Positions 23,501 to 38,500 of a DNA stretch of 64,000 nucleotides are shown piece by piece. The stretch comes from Cymodocea nodosa (Eukaryota > Streptophyta > Magnoliopsida > Alismatales > Cymodoceaceae), in NCBI GenBank assembly GCA_036874045.1, contig CM072335.1, positions 21,397,501 through 21,461,500 on the forward strand. The letters are read 5' to 3'. The notes below the pieces were generated by a model. It made no database searches, had not been told where the DNA came from, and saw only the letters and a list, made by a program, of their open reading frames with translations. Numbering within the stretch: the stretch's first letter is position 1; each line of letters begins with the position of its first letter. Both the position numbers and the translations under genes were made by a program.

Positions 23501-26500
23501 TCACGTTTGCATATATCTCGTTCCAGGAGAGCATTCTGACCACGCAATTGTTTTACTTCCCGTTCAATTTGAGCTTTCTCACTCTTAAGATCAATAACAC
23601 TTTTTGTTAGGATAAGGATATTTAAAAGTGAGCACGTTATAAAAACACCAAGAATATACAAAATGCAACCTCAAGTTTGCTTTTATCCTGGAGAGAATTT
23701 CTAAGCTTTGATTCTGTCTCTTTCAATTTTGATCTAGTTTTTTCAAGATCTTTCCTTAATGTATCACTTTCTTTAATCAAGGAAGAAGATGACAAGCATG
23801 CTACTTCTTTTTGAAGCCCAATGATGTGATTGCAGAGTTCTTCTTTCTCCAAATTGTGCTGGGAATTTTGGTTCTACAAAATATAACAAAAAACTTAATC
23901 AAGTAATTTCAAAGCAAAGTTGTGAAGGCAGCTAATGTAGTTTGTAAAGTTCCTAGGCAGCAAAAGTCAGTTTAATTTTGATAAATTTAATACTTCATTA
24001 CTTACAAAGAGGAATATCAAATGTAAAGCAACAAATTTATTTCAGATAGTACTGGAATATCAATTAAAACCAATTATAATAAGGTTAATGGGATTATTGG
24101 AATGACAAAAAACAAGAAAAATAAAACCAGCAAGTCCAACATCTTGCCAAAAATAGGTCCCTCAACACCAGGCATTCTCTTAACTACATATAAGAGAAAA
24201 GTTCAAAAGTTTGCATACTTTCATAGACTCTTCCATGTGCTGTAGTTCAGATTCCAGCTCCCTGATCTCCTTGTTATAATTAGTGCATTGATTATTCAGA
24301 AGAAGCTGTAAAAGGGCAAAACCTTACATTTGTATATCTAAAGATATGATCAACACTGAACAATCGTCTATAGTACCTTTTCAGAGTTAAGCTGTTCGAT
24401 TCTCAATGTCATAGAGGCATTTTCCTTCTTATGGCTACAATTTATGGCTAAAAGATGTTGCATATCCTCCAAGGCAAGCAACTTTAATTCCTGCAAATAT
24501 GTGAATGGTATGGAGAAGATGTTGGATGGAAAACTAGATAAATTCCTATAAACAGTCATTGGTCTGTGTTCTTGTATTCATGGCTTTTTAATTGACAAAA
24601 TATATAAATTAATTTACAAATGAACTTCTTACAATTGAAACAGTAGTACGATAAAATCAAGATGAGCCATACACTACAGTGCTAATAAACATGACTTCTA
24701 TCAATAGATAAAACTGTTGTAAAAAATGCCACATTCTAAATTTTAGAACAAGAAACAGTCGTGCTTATTGAGAATCTTACCTAGGCACCACAACAAATTT
24801 GGGTATCTAATGCCCACATTTTTTATAGAAGTCTAGAACCTATTTGGGCCCAGTTCCAAATCATATAAAGGTCAACTCCTTTTAAAAGGAAAAAATGTCA
24901 TATGATTTTGTGGTGCATTGTCAGTACCTCAAATCAAGTTTTTCTAATTGCATATATTAAGCATATTTTGTAACATTGTTATGATTTTCATTGTACATTG
25001 TATAGACTACTGAGAAAATCATCTATTTTGTGAAAATTTAAAGTTCACACCACAACTGCTAACTTTGTCATAGCAGCAAGCTGTTGTGGGTGCTACATTC
25101 ATTGAGCAAAGAACCCTTGATGGAGACAACGTGCGGCATGCATGAGGTGGCCGCATTGGCCTCACATCCTATGACATGCGGCATCTCCTCCTGCAACTTC
25201 TACAAAGCGTAGCAACAGCATCCTTGTGCGCTACGAAGTGCAGCATTGACCCCACATCCTTGAGGCACCCACGGTGGAAATGTGCAGGTTTGGCCTCATG
25301 CACTGCAAGTTTCGAACTTAGTGGACCTCTTCCAACTTAGTTCTGTGGTTTGAGAGGGACAGCAAATGTGTGCAGTGGTGACACCACAAACGTGCCCTTG
25401 GGTGGGGATTCTTGTAGACCCATTGAGGTGGCATTTGCAGAGCAAGTGAAGGAACTTTCATCCTTGCATAGAAGTAATCCGGTTGGACTGCAGGCCACAC
25501 TGGAAATGGTCCAATTTGAGGGTGCAGGAAGATGTAGTCAGAAAAATGGCTTGGGAAAAGACCCTCTATAGAGTCTTTTACACAATTCTTTGACCCAACT
25601 GAAAAGACGAGTGAAAATGTAAGCGTTCAATACAAGGAAAATGAGTCAGGTTTCATTTGCAGTAGCCACAAGGAAATTGCATCGTCCTCTAGCATTCCCA
25701 AGGATACCAATGAGCATGGCCGAGCTTGTCGATAGTGAGTGGGTAATTAGTTTTGTTGTAAATGAAATGAAACAATTGGCAACCCATTCCAATGGAAACT
25801 TGTTGGTAAGTTTAGTGCTGGTTAGCCAATGATGATTGTGAGAGAAGTCATGTATTGTGTTTAAGTATATTATATAGGTAAATAGGTATCTATATATATA
25901 TTTAGATTTATATTTATATAGGGAAAATACCTTCTGCTAGCGCCAATAAACTCTTCCTATTGGTGCCCGACACATGGTGCCCTTATAGGCAGCCACATGT
26001 TTTTTTTCTTCTTCTTCCTTCCACCTCCACATGCAACATAGGGCAAGTGGTGCACCACAACGTGCATCATTGCGCAACAATGGTGAAGAGGAACAAGGCA
26101 GCGTGCAATGGTGCACGACGATGTCGGTGACATGCAACGATGTGCGAAGAGAAAAAAGGTGACACACGATGGTCGACACCGCTCATTCATCATGCTCCCT
26201 CCCCCTTGCTCTCTCCCCCCTCCTCCCATGAATATCATGCACCCCCTCGAAACAAGACTGTGCGCAAAAGCAAGCATGAGGGAGGAGGGGGCAGATGACA
26301 AGAGACGCGAGTGGCGACATGCAGCAAGGGGTGTGACCGGGGTGGGGGGGGGGGGGGGGGGGGGGGAGGGGGGGGGGCACATGAAACGCCAGTGGGTGCA
26401 GTGAGAGGCAAACAACGTGGGATGCAAGTTGCAAATTTTTCCCTCCAATCATTCCCCTAACATGATAATAGTGATGTGATGATAATCTAAAACAAATAAA

Positions 26501-29500
26501 TTGATATGACAGATTGTGGTGAAAATCGAATAGATTATGCATAATAACTTTTAGTTGTAAATTTCATAATCTACTTTTTCTCAGATAAAGACTGTTTTAG
26601 ATTATGCACTTTTTTTTTCTTATAATCAGATATTCTCAATCAAATATTATAATCAACATACATTTACAATACCAAAAAATCTACAACTTCAGCTATCATA
26701 TATAATTTTGATTATATATAACCTGAATGTCTTATAATCTATACCAAACACAATCGCACAGCCTCAAACACAATGTACTATTATTCAATGAAACTTGGAT
26801 TCTGTCAAAAAGTTCTCCAAAACTTCACACAAGTATCAACTAGAGATGGTTATGGAAGAGAACAAAATCTGATGTTTTATGGAACTTATGATGCATGTGA
26901 GTCTGAAGATGGAAAGAGTAATAAGGGTTGAGGGAAATAGATGTTTTTGAACCTTCAAGTAGTTCGATTTTTCAAAACACCTAGAATATAAATAGGAAAG
27001 TGCCTCTCTTTCCAAATTTTCTTCAGAACAATGAAAAAATGGCATCTAACAAGAACTGTTGAAAAAAAACTAAACGCTAGACACTGTACCTGGGAAATTT
27101 TTGATAGCATAGAGAAGCTGTGAAAGAGATCCTCAACCATTGCAGATATGTCATCAACAGCGTCTCTTGACTTGTGAAATTCTAGCGCAATCCCTTCAAT
27201 TTCAATTGCAAGCTCAGGAAATAATATCAATTTTGCTTCCTGGGGCATGTTACAAGAATATGGTTTTCAGGAAAACATATAAAATGGTAAGAAGGCAAGA
27301 AAAATGTCATGAATAATATAAAGGTTAAAGAATAAGAAATTCCAGGAATAATCACCTCAGATGATTCTGGAGATTTTAGTGAATCAACTTCAATTTGAGT
27401 GACCTTGGCATCTCCACATGCAATCAGTAATTCATTACGAAGCTGGAAACATGAATCACAGTAATAAAACATGAGCCAATTAAAGACCTTAAAGGTGAAG
27501 ATATAGCAAAATCTAAAATAAAGGAAACATTCAGAGTCTGCATTCCTCACAAAAATTCCTTAAATTTTATTTCTTTTTGTATTAGTCAGCAGCATTTGAA
27601 GTTCAAAAACACAGAATTTATAAAAGGCTTATGTTCTATATGCTCACAGCTCATTAAAATGTTAGATTATTGCCAGAATATATAGCTTTATAGATATTAT
27701 CAATTTTCTTCCCATTCCCAGTACATCAGGCACTTCTCGAAATTGTAAAAAGAAATGCTTCCAGACAACAAAAAATCTTAGACACATAAACAAAAATGGC
27801 CTTTCTGGATCCCTCTAAACTGACCATCAAAAAATTTGAAATGTTTCTGGCAAAAGTAAATTGTATCAAATCATTATATTGGTGAAAACCTCATTATATT
27901 TCTCCTCAAAAGCTGCACTTTGTTCACTTGCCAATGCCATGACACTGTCCATATTCTTCTGAACCATTGTCTTTTCCATTTCCGATAATGTAACCTGTAA
28001 AAGATCATTAAAAATTAACCACATGGTAAACTAAATCAAAGATAAATGATCAAGTGCTTGGGTGGTAAAGGACTTGATCCTGCAGCTGCTTGATCACAAG
28101 AATAGCTTCTGATTCCCTTGTTGTTAAGTTCTTACAACAATCACAACTGCTTTTATCTAACTGACCCACATTAAATCTATCAATCAGTTCATCTTCAGGA
28201 ACATTCTTGGAATTAACATCTTCTCCAATTCTCTAACAATATGCAAAATACAAAATAGACAGCACACAAATCATTAAAGTCCACAATCAAGTATATTTCT
28301 ACGATTCCATCCACCTGAATAGAGAAATATGTAAAACTTCTAACCTTCAACAAGCGTGAATTTTTTAGGTGCACTTTTCTCCTATCAGTGACATGCAGCA
28401 AAGCACAAGCATTGGGGAGATGGAAACCATCTTTTTCAGTGTTCTCTAATACATTTGGAGTGCACGTGTCACAAGGGGTCTCATCTGTTACAGCCTCAGT
28501 TTCTTGCAGTAATTTATCAAAAGTTGGTAAATAATCATTAAAATGAGCTCTGCTTTGCTTTGCTATGGTTGATGCACAATCTTGGCCAGAATTCTACCCA
28601 AACCAAAAGAGAGTATTAGTACAGTTCAATTTACTAATTATATATTTAAGAAATAGCATTCATTACAGAAACTGTTGGAGATCTTTTTGGTAAATTTTGA
28701 TTGATAAAATAAAATTCAATATTACAGGTTGAAAAATATATTTTATGATATTGTGCATGAAACAATTAAAGGGATTTAGAAAGGATCTAAATTTTTAAAT
28801 ACACATTGTAAGAATTGAGAGCTCAAATATTGTCAAAAAGAAATCTTGAATTTTAATATTTGATATGAAATTCAACCTTATTAAAACTCTTTGGATTGGA
28901 TTGGATTGGATTGTATTGATATGTGATTTAAATGATAGAGATTTAAAATAGTAAACATATCTTGTGCAGAATTTATATTTGGTAACAAGTTTGAATTTGT
29001 TTGACAAGAGTTGATAAAAATTTACTTGGAAAGGTTTTAAGCAAATAATAGATGTTGGAATATGTTTTGGAAACGACTTTCCATTGGAAGTGTGTTAAAT
29101 ATCATTCATGGCAATAAGGTCTCAAAATACAGAAAGTATTGTACCGATGTGAAGGACAGAACAGGGCATTCAATCAAACATCCAATGGTGAAGTTGGCAC
29201 AAATGTCCAACTGAACATTCAATTTTGGCCAATAGACTTTTAATTTTTTCCTTTTATTTGTTGGCTAACGTATAAAAATTATTTGTCATGGTAAAACACA
29301 TAGTAATATTGAGCAATTTCTTCCACACTTCAAGAGTTGTAATTCTCTTACGAGATTGAGCAAAAGCATCCTCTCTCACTTTGCAGTTGTAATCATAAGA
29401 AGTGTGATGTGATCAAATTTGATTATAAAAAATCATTTACCTGTAAAAAGGAAGTTGTACAAAGACTTCCATACATACTTAAAAGAGTTAGTCATAGTGA

Positions 29501-32500
29501 AACTCTCATGAGTTAGTAGTGTGTGGGAATAGATATAAACAATGACTGAACCAGTATAAACTTTTTGTTCTTGTAGATTACTTTCATGTGGGATCATTAC
29601 AATTTCATTTATATTAATGTCAAAATCAGTAGATTTATACAAATCTTGCATCTTTTCAATCCTTCAAAAACCAAGACAAAAAATAGATTTTCCAAAGTGT
29701 TTCCATATGAACTGTATCCATGCATAGACATGCTCTATGCGAGAGACTTCTAGAACCCAAAGATCAAGAAAACCGATGGTTAAGAGAGGATTAAGCCACT
29801 GTAACCCTAATTCATTGATACAAAGGGTACATATACAATAGACACAATGAGTTTTATTGGACCCAAGATCATTTACATGACTTTACACTCTAACACTCTC
29901 CCTCAATTTGAAGCATATATATCAAATAATCTTAGCTTGTTACATAATTCATTAAAAGTACTAACACATAAACTTTCATAAAAATATCTGTTGTTTATTA
30001 TAAAGATCTGGTGTAAAGAGTAGAGATAATTCCAACAACTACAAGTTCTCTAACATAATGGCAATCTATCTTGATGTACTTTGTACATTCATGTAAAGTA
30101 TGATTACTGATAATATAGATAGCTACTTAATTACCATAATCCATGTTCATTGGAAGATGAATCTGTACACCAAGTTCAATTAAAAGAGACCTAAGTCAAA
30201 CCAATTCGCTAGTGATTTGTGACAACCTATATTCTACTTCAACAATAAATTTTGACATTACATTTTACTTTTTACTTCTCGAAGTCACAAGATTTCTACT
30301 AATATATGTGCAATAACCTAAAGTAGATCTCTAGTTATGTTTATCTCATCCATACCTTGAATCTAAATATGCTTCAACACACATGTGTCTATGTGTAGAG
30401 TAAATCAAACCTTTGTCAAGAGTCCCTTCTATATAGGACATGACCCTAATTAACCCATTCCAATGCACCTCTCTTAATTCCTACATGAATTAACTTACCA
30501 ATCTAATCACATAAGCAATATCAAGCTAAGCAATTGTAAGTTAAATAAGCTTCCTCTCCCAATATCTTGGAGTAACTCTGAATGGTGTCCCAGAATGGTG
30601 AATTCTGTTCTACAAGTGTAGGTTCTAGCTTGCATCCCAAGAAACCTATTTCTTACAATAAATCTAAAGCATATTTTATTTTTAAAAGTAAAAATCTATC
30701 TCTTTTATAAGCAAATTCTATGCCCAAGAAGTATCTAAACTTGTCCATACCTTCTTTTCCAATATAGTCTTTTCCTCTTTATCCTCTAATACTTCTTGGA
30801 TAATTAATTCAATAATTAATTCAAGCACCTCTCGGCATATGTCTAGAACAAAAACCCTTTCTACACATCTTTCCAAGCTATCCAATTTTCATTCTATTGC
30901 CTTGGTTGATGGACAAAGTTGTACAATTTTTGGTGACCCTAATTCCATTGATACAAAGAGCATATATATAGACACAATGGGCTGTATTGGGCCCAAGGCC
31001 ATTTACATAACTTACATTAACACTGATACACTAAGCTTACCCTCAAATGTGGTTATTCTCATGTTAGTACAGATTTTAGTCAAAAACTTTAAACAAAGTA
31101 ATGATAACAATTCATAAAAAAGATTGTCTAAAATGGAAACTATGAGGAGATTAGTTTAGTAACAAGTAATATCATTTAACGAAAGAAGTATTAATTGACA
31201 CCCATCTATTTCGACAGTGCACCAAAGAACAGCAAAAAGTCAAAAAAGAGTATTATTACTATATGCTAGTATGTCATTATGCCAGTTTTATGGTAAAGGA
31301 TGCCCATATACCGAGAGCCAGTAGAGTATCATGTTAGTTTATATATGTGTAATCATCATTAGTAAATAATATTTTTTCCCTTTTTCTGCCTAATTTAGTA
31401 TCAAGAATAGATTAACAAAAGGAAAAAAAAAACTAATCCCTTCCTGCACCATATTTGGAAACCTTTTAGACACTAGGTAGACAAAACAGGACTGGACAAG
31501 GTGAAACAGAAAGTATGGCTCATCATTCCACATACACTATGGTGAAGATAAAAAGAAAGAAAATAACATAATCTTTATTGACACTGCTCACAAAAGGAAT
31601 ATTTCAAAAGCACGGTCCTAAAATAGATGTTTGAATAGAAAGAAGTTAGAAAGGAGATGAGGTCCTCGAAGATGCAACTTCTCTTGTTTGTTTGCAAGCC
31701 ACATTCTTCCTCTTTGAGATTCTGTGTCCTACCTTATGGGATAAGGGTATTCCTGTCCTCTTCCTTGCTTACTGATTTTTCTCAAGTTTCGGGTTTCCTT
31801 GCTTACCTTTTCCAGTTTTCTTATGTTCTTATTCTGCCTAAGGCTTGTGTAGGCAACCTCTTTCCTTTTGAAGTTAATGCATTTACTTTTGTTGTTGCAC
31901 AAAAAAAATCTCCCATTGTACAACCCCTTCCCTCTTCCACCACCTACCACATATATATGTCAAATGGGTTGCACCAAATCAAGCTAGCACAGCCCAACAC
32001 AATTGTTAACTAGCACAACCTAAAAAAATCAAATCGTGACAAGCTGCCATATGGGAAAATTGAGTCATGTCAACACAGCTTAGTTTGGGCACGCTAGCAT
32101 AACCCATAACTTTTCATAAGGGTCAATCTTTGGGACATTTAACGATCCAGGCTAGCACAACTCAACTAATGGACGGTTGATAAATTGCAAGGAGGTCCCT
32201 GTAGTTTAATTTAAAATTTTCTTTCTTTGAAAAAAGTCCAAAATTTTTTCTAAATTATATTTCTAGTACTTATCTTTTTAATTTTCTTTAACAAAAAAAT
32301 TTAAATTTTTTTAAATTTATGCTTAAGTCTACTAATGATCCAAATTGATGTTTAGAAATCCACTAACCATTCTAGTTTCTTTTATAACATGTAAACAAGT
32401 TTTTAGCATTAATGAAAATATTTTAAAAGAAAAAAATCCTAGCTAAATGCAAATATTTTAAAAATTTTAATGCATGTTAAAAATTGAGAGCTTGCTTATT

Positions 32501-35500
32501 ACATGCTTAACAAGAACATGATAATTTTGCAAACATAAATATTGAAATAGGCTAAGAGAAAGAAACTTTTTTTTTTCCTCTTATTTTTGTAAAAATATAA
32601 TTTTTCCTTCATTGTGTATTCTTTTTCTTTTTTATGTTTTTTTTATTTTTTTTCATGTGCTACGTATTTTAAAATTTAAACTTCAATGAAGCAAAAGTTC
32701 AATGTATATTTGCAATCTAATTTTAAAAAATAAAATAAATTTTAATTTCTATTTTTATTATCTAATACCTAACAATTTTTTATACAAATTGGCAAGAAAA
32801 TGTGACACGAAACATGGCATAAATCAGCTCAATGGATTGGCTCTTTTCTATGGCATAAATCAGCACAATGCATAGCTAGTTACATTGACCCTTCAAGCTC
32901 TTGTCAATAACAAATTGCTCAAGGACAATGTAGACAATCAAGCATTGGTGCCTATAATTCAATCATTGAATTCTTGAGACATGAAAGTGTCACACATTGA
33001 AAAATGTATGCAATTGAAATGGCTACCTAACTACATACATGGATTTTCATATCAAGTCATACTAGCAATATTTCACCAATGCATCTCTGTTTTTGATAGA
33101 CTAATACAATAAGGTGTATGTTATCGATATCAACATGGGACTCAACAATATTTCAAGAAATATCAGCCCATAATGATGTGTAGCCCTACATGACAACTTT
33201 AAAATGTCATTTTGAATGATACAGTCAAAATTTTAGTTGATATTTGTGAGACTAGCATTTTTGCAATAGCACCCCTCTCTTCTCTCCTTTCTCTCCAACT
33301 CTTCGTAAGTGTTTCTCTCCCCAAATCTACTACAAAGATTCTCCAACTCCATTTATGTAGAGATTTAGGTATGTAAGTTAAGTTACTTTTCATGTTTAAG
33401 CTAGATATTGCCTATTTACCTTAGATCTAAGATGATTTCTCTTAGTTTCAGAATTTCTTGGAATTTTTTATTATTACAGATTATTTTCCTTTTTCTAATT
33501 CTTGTTTTCTAAGATGTTTATAGCTGAGATTTAATGGATTTCACCCATGATATGTTAGATCTAAGGTTATTTAGGTTAGATAGGTATTTTTTGTAATAAT
33601 CTTAAATTTTTTCGATATATGGATTTGGTTACGATCTTTAAATCTTTTTATATGTTAGAATTTTATTATGCTTGTTTACCAGTCTCAGTAAATTTTCAGT
33701 TTAAAGGAGGTGATAAGTGATGCAAAGGTTAATAGAATAATGGTATCTGAAATAATTACATCAACAAGATTCTTGCAAATGACAAGCTACGCATCAATAT
33801 ATTGTAGGTCACATTTCATAATCATGGTGATGAAAAACTTACGGTGCTTACAATGATTTGCGGTAAAGAAGCAGGGCACCATGTTTGCCTTCTCTTTTTC
33901 TGCATAAATGATATTTCATAAAACTGTAAATATCATTATGTAATTCCAATAAATCAATAAAAGGTAAAATTAAAGGTAAGTCTGACAGTGAGAGAAACAA
34001 TCATGATAAATAAATAAAAAGATAAAATAAGGACAAAAAATACTGAAGCCATAGGAAATCAGAATGCTTAGTGCTAAAACACGTCATTAAACCTAGTAAC
34101 ACAAGGATAAAGTATAAAGTTTATATCCATGACTAGAAAATTGCGACCACAAGAATTCTTGGTCATGTTTCTCAACTTCAAGTAACTTAAAGGGGTACAT
34201 GAGTTTGGATTGACCCAAAATTTGAACCACCCCAACTTGTATGGGTTAGATTGGGAGCTTATGGATTACAAATCTAAACCCCAAATTTTGTGGGCTAGAT
34301 ATGGATTTCAAGGATGTATTATCCAACTCAACCTGACCCAAAGATATATGTACATACAAAATAATTTAATATTTATAAATAAATATGCATAATACATGAA
34401 TATATTAATATGCAAGTAAATAATAGATTTGCACAGTTTCTATATTATATTTACTTCATTTCTCAAGAAAAACATTCATTTTACAAATGAACTGCCAAAA
34501 ACATTAACAAATTAATTTGCCCAACATGGGAACTCACCTTATTATTTTGGATAGATACTTTTGTTGTTATGAATACAGGATTTGTATTCATCATTTACAT
34601 TTCAGTTCAGTTTGATATTTTCATATTTTTTATAAAGCAATAGTTTCATATTTACTAGTTATCCTTGACGTGATAATGATAATGTTACATTGATTGTTAT
34701 ATGTTATTACCATATTAAAAGTATAATAATCTTATGTTAGATATAGGTTTATATATTATTCACATGTAAATAGATAATTGGATATCTCTTTACCATTGGA
34801 TATGCCACCCATTATATATAAAATCTTGTGAATCTATTTTGAAAATAATGTCACTTTTCTCCCACACGTTTCCAAAGCTCCAAGCCTCCTATTCCTAGCC
34901 ATCACCAACCACCACTCTCCTACTCCAACAATGTCGTCTCCACCAACTCCCTTTTTGCCTCCTCCACACCATTCACCAACACCATCTCTCCCCTTTTATT
35001 CCCTTTGTGCTGTCCTAGGGCTCACCTTCAAACCAAGGCATCACCCCCTCCTTCCCAAACAACTAGCCATCATGCAGACTAGGCTAATTGTTCAAGCCTT
35101 CCCCCCCCCCACCATCCACCCTTTTTTTTCTCTACTATAGCCAATGGCATAAACAACTGTGTCATTTGACCACAACCATGCTATAGGCTGCTCAACAATG
35201 TCTTCATGTGTGTGGCTCATCATTCCACAAGTTTTCTTATACCTCTAACATCGGTTGCTTGCCACCCAAATAGTTACTATTTACTCCTATTTTCAGTTAG
35301 GCAAGCAACAATTTTGTGGCCCTTCTGTGGTGAAATCAACTTAGTTCAAAACAACCACATGTGATCCCCTTATTAAGAATTTCATAACTTCAAAAAAATT
35401 GAATGACAAAAAGTACATGCTATAAACTCAAAGTTTTGAAACTAGTATGATTACCTATCAAAAGCTTCATTACCTCACCAATTTACCTAATGTAAAAGAC

Positions 35501-38500
35501 TCAACATATGATGATTGATTAGCCAATGATGTTGCCACCTCCTAGATGCTTGAGAGTATGGAGCCAAATGTTGTGCAAGGTGTTACTATGATGCATCTTG
35601 CACAAAAAATTTGAACTACATTCAAGAAAACATATAAGTATAAAAAATATATTGCAAAAACCTTTCAAATGTATGAGCAAATTTTCACACTCAAATAGAA
35701 CAATCAAGCCTCCCAAGACTATTTTAGCAATTTGCACAGATTGATAAATGAGTCAAATATATATCAACCCCTTGTTGCTAACATTTCAAAAATATGCCAA
35801 TATAGAGAAAAGTTAGCAATTATGGCATACTTGTTGAGTCTAAATCTCAAAATTTCTTCTTAAATCTGAGACCAAATTCTTGGAGCAGATAAGATGTTAG
35901 ACTTTAAAGAAACATTTGCAAAGACTACAAATTTCAATGGATGCCCTCTCTTCGCTTATGGATCATTCTACCATAGTCACTTCCTCTTCTTGCAATCATG
36001 GACGTTGAAGGAGTGGTTGTGAAAGTTGTTAGTCTACACATTGCCAACACTATGGCAAAATAGGATACTACTTAGACAAGTGTTAGAACAAGTTTGGTAA
36101 CCAATAGTTGACACATGCTACTACCAAATCTTCCCAACCTACCACTACCCTTAGCATGGTCACTATTTCACAAGCAAACTATGATCATCTCTTCCAATCA
36201 CAATTCCCAGATTCTACAACCATGAATGCCTAAGCTTCCACCTCCAATACTAACACACATTTTGTTACAATTCTAATGTTATAACTCTTGGATTATAAAT
36301 TCTAATGTTTCCTTGCATATGTCAAATACATCTACCATTTTTAATAAACATTCCTCAAATGTGGATATACCCACCATTACTATTGCAAATGGCTATTCAT
36401 GTCTTGTATCTTGGCAAGGGATGGTCCAAACTTCTTCTTAAATCAAGTTGGACAATGTCTTACATGTAATTGATTTCTTTATCAACTTATTATCTATTGG
36501 TGTCATTACTACCACAAAGGGCTCATGGTTACTATCTTTCAAGTAGAACTACAACCAGAATTCTCCTCTCAAATTCACAAACGAATCTTGGGGGTTGATA
36601 TTGTTCCCTCAATGTAAATCACTTTCAACCATGTGTTCAAGATCTCTACTACTATTCCAGTTTCCACAAAAGCATCAACCCTAGCTACCACTAGTAAAGG
36701 TCATGGACCCTCTTCACAACATAGTCAAAGTCATTCGAGTGGAGAACCAAGGACACCTTGCATCTACTATGGCTGAAAATATCATCCTTCTAATCATTGT
36801 TAGGAAAAATTTAGACATTCACCATCGACTCCTCCTACCAATACCATTTCTATCGATAAAGAGTCTAATACTGCTAGCATAATGTCTTCTCACACAGTTT
36901 AAATCTCACAAACTAACCTTAATGAACTGTTGTGAGCACAACAAAATAGTGAAGCTACAAATGCACATGTTCTCTCATCTAGTACATTTTCTCTTTACAT
37001 CTCCTCTAATAATTCTTAAATAATAGATTTTGATGCATCTAATTATATTTCTAGCAACATATCACTTTTTAACAATTTGACAACACTTTCCAATATTAAT
37101 TCCATTGCCCTTGTTGATGAACATATATCTAGTGAAGGTGCTACTCCTATTATCTCTAATATTTCTCTTAATAAAGTTATTTATATTCCTAAAATTCTTG
37201 TAAATATATTATGCATTAGTGTCAATTTTACTATTTTATTACTTTCCATCTCTTTCATTGCACATTTGAGATTTGCAAATGAGAAAGAGGATTGATTTGG
37301 ACCAAGAATGTCACTAAAGTATATGTCTTTTCCAAAGATGACATTCCTTATAGACTTGTGTAGATGATTACTTCTAATGAATCTTTTTTTCTCTAACATC
37401 ATCATCTTGGGCATCCGTCACTTTGTAAGCTATTATTGATGTGAAATGTTAGATCAGACAACTAGTCCCCGACAACGACGCCAGAAAATTTATCTATTGG
37501 GTTCATTAACTTCTGTTTTTACTTGTTTAATTTGTCTTTAGGCTTATATCGATAATTACTTTTAGAAGTAAACTAACAACCTTTCACATAAATTAGATAT
37601 TCATTCTAATTTGTATTTTAACTACAAGTGCACAGTGTATATTGTATTTGTGTGCAAGTACAAGTCAATCCTTCAAAGACTGAGCAAAAATTGTGTACTG
37701 TTCCAGTTTTAATAATGGAATTTAGGTATTCAGTAAGAACTCCATTGAATTACAGTTAACACAATAGACTAAGTTCGTGGAGTTATAGCTAACTCAACAG
37801 ACTAACCTCGTAGACTTAAGTTAACTTCACGAGTCTATCTTTTCAGTTTAATACTGTTATTTACAAAGAAATTCAGCCAACCATTGAGCAGTTCCACAGA
37901 TTGTATATAACATCAATTAAGCTCTTTAATATTAGTTAACATTAGATTTATCATTAAGCAATACTAACATTCAGATATTTCAAACAGTAACTATTAAAGT
38001 CTTTAAGTATCTGGAACGAATCAATTTCAGTAAACTGTAAAACTATTTTCTATTTTTTGAATCAAACAAACATAAAACATTCGCAATACTGACAATGATA
38101 ACATTACTCACGATACAAAACAAACAATACAACACTTAACTACTAAATATAAACACAGATAAGTTGTTGTTTTTGGTATTTTTGTTTTGATATGTTCATA
38201 AAAATAGGCAAAAGGTAAAATGTAAAAATCTCTATCGACAATAAAAATTTCCGTCTCTACATGCGACATAATTACACCACTGAAAACTTAATCACTTACA
38301 ATCCTACCTCCTCTCTTTATAGAATCGCGAGTCCAGAATTGCAAGATGATCTCTTCTTCAGCAAACTAACATCAACCTGAAACCAAGACTAGAAGCTTTA
38401 CAATCTCCTGAGATATGAGTCGGTGTTTGGTAAAAATGGTTTTCCTTCCCATGACACGATCACTCCTTAAAATAGTTGTCAAGCATCGTGTTTGGCTCGA

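Noticed and set aside
23395-23661. Minus-strand frame starting [13 protein letters not shown] with a membrane-like start
   Set aside because: The hydrophobic start is the intron polypyrimidine-rich region; the exon begins at [10 protein letters not shown].
26108-26542. Overlapping Pro/Gly/His-rich open frames on both strands
   Set aside because: They arise from the poly-G run and biased composition; no conserved wording.
31657-32013. 118-codon plus-strand open frame in intron 13
   Set aside because: No recognisable domain, no element context, and hydrophobic text typical of chance translation of T-rich DNA.
34931-35140. Proline-rich open frame [16 protein letters not shown]
   Set aside because: Low-complexity CCA/TCC sequence near the presumed copia 5' region; not a credible gene.
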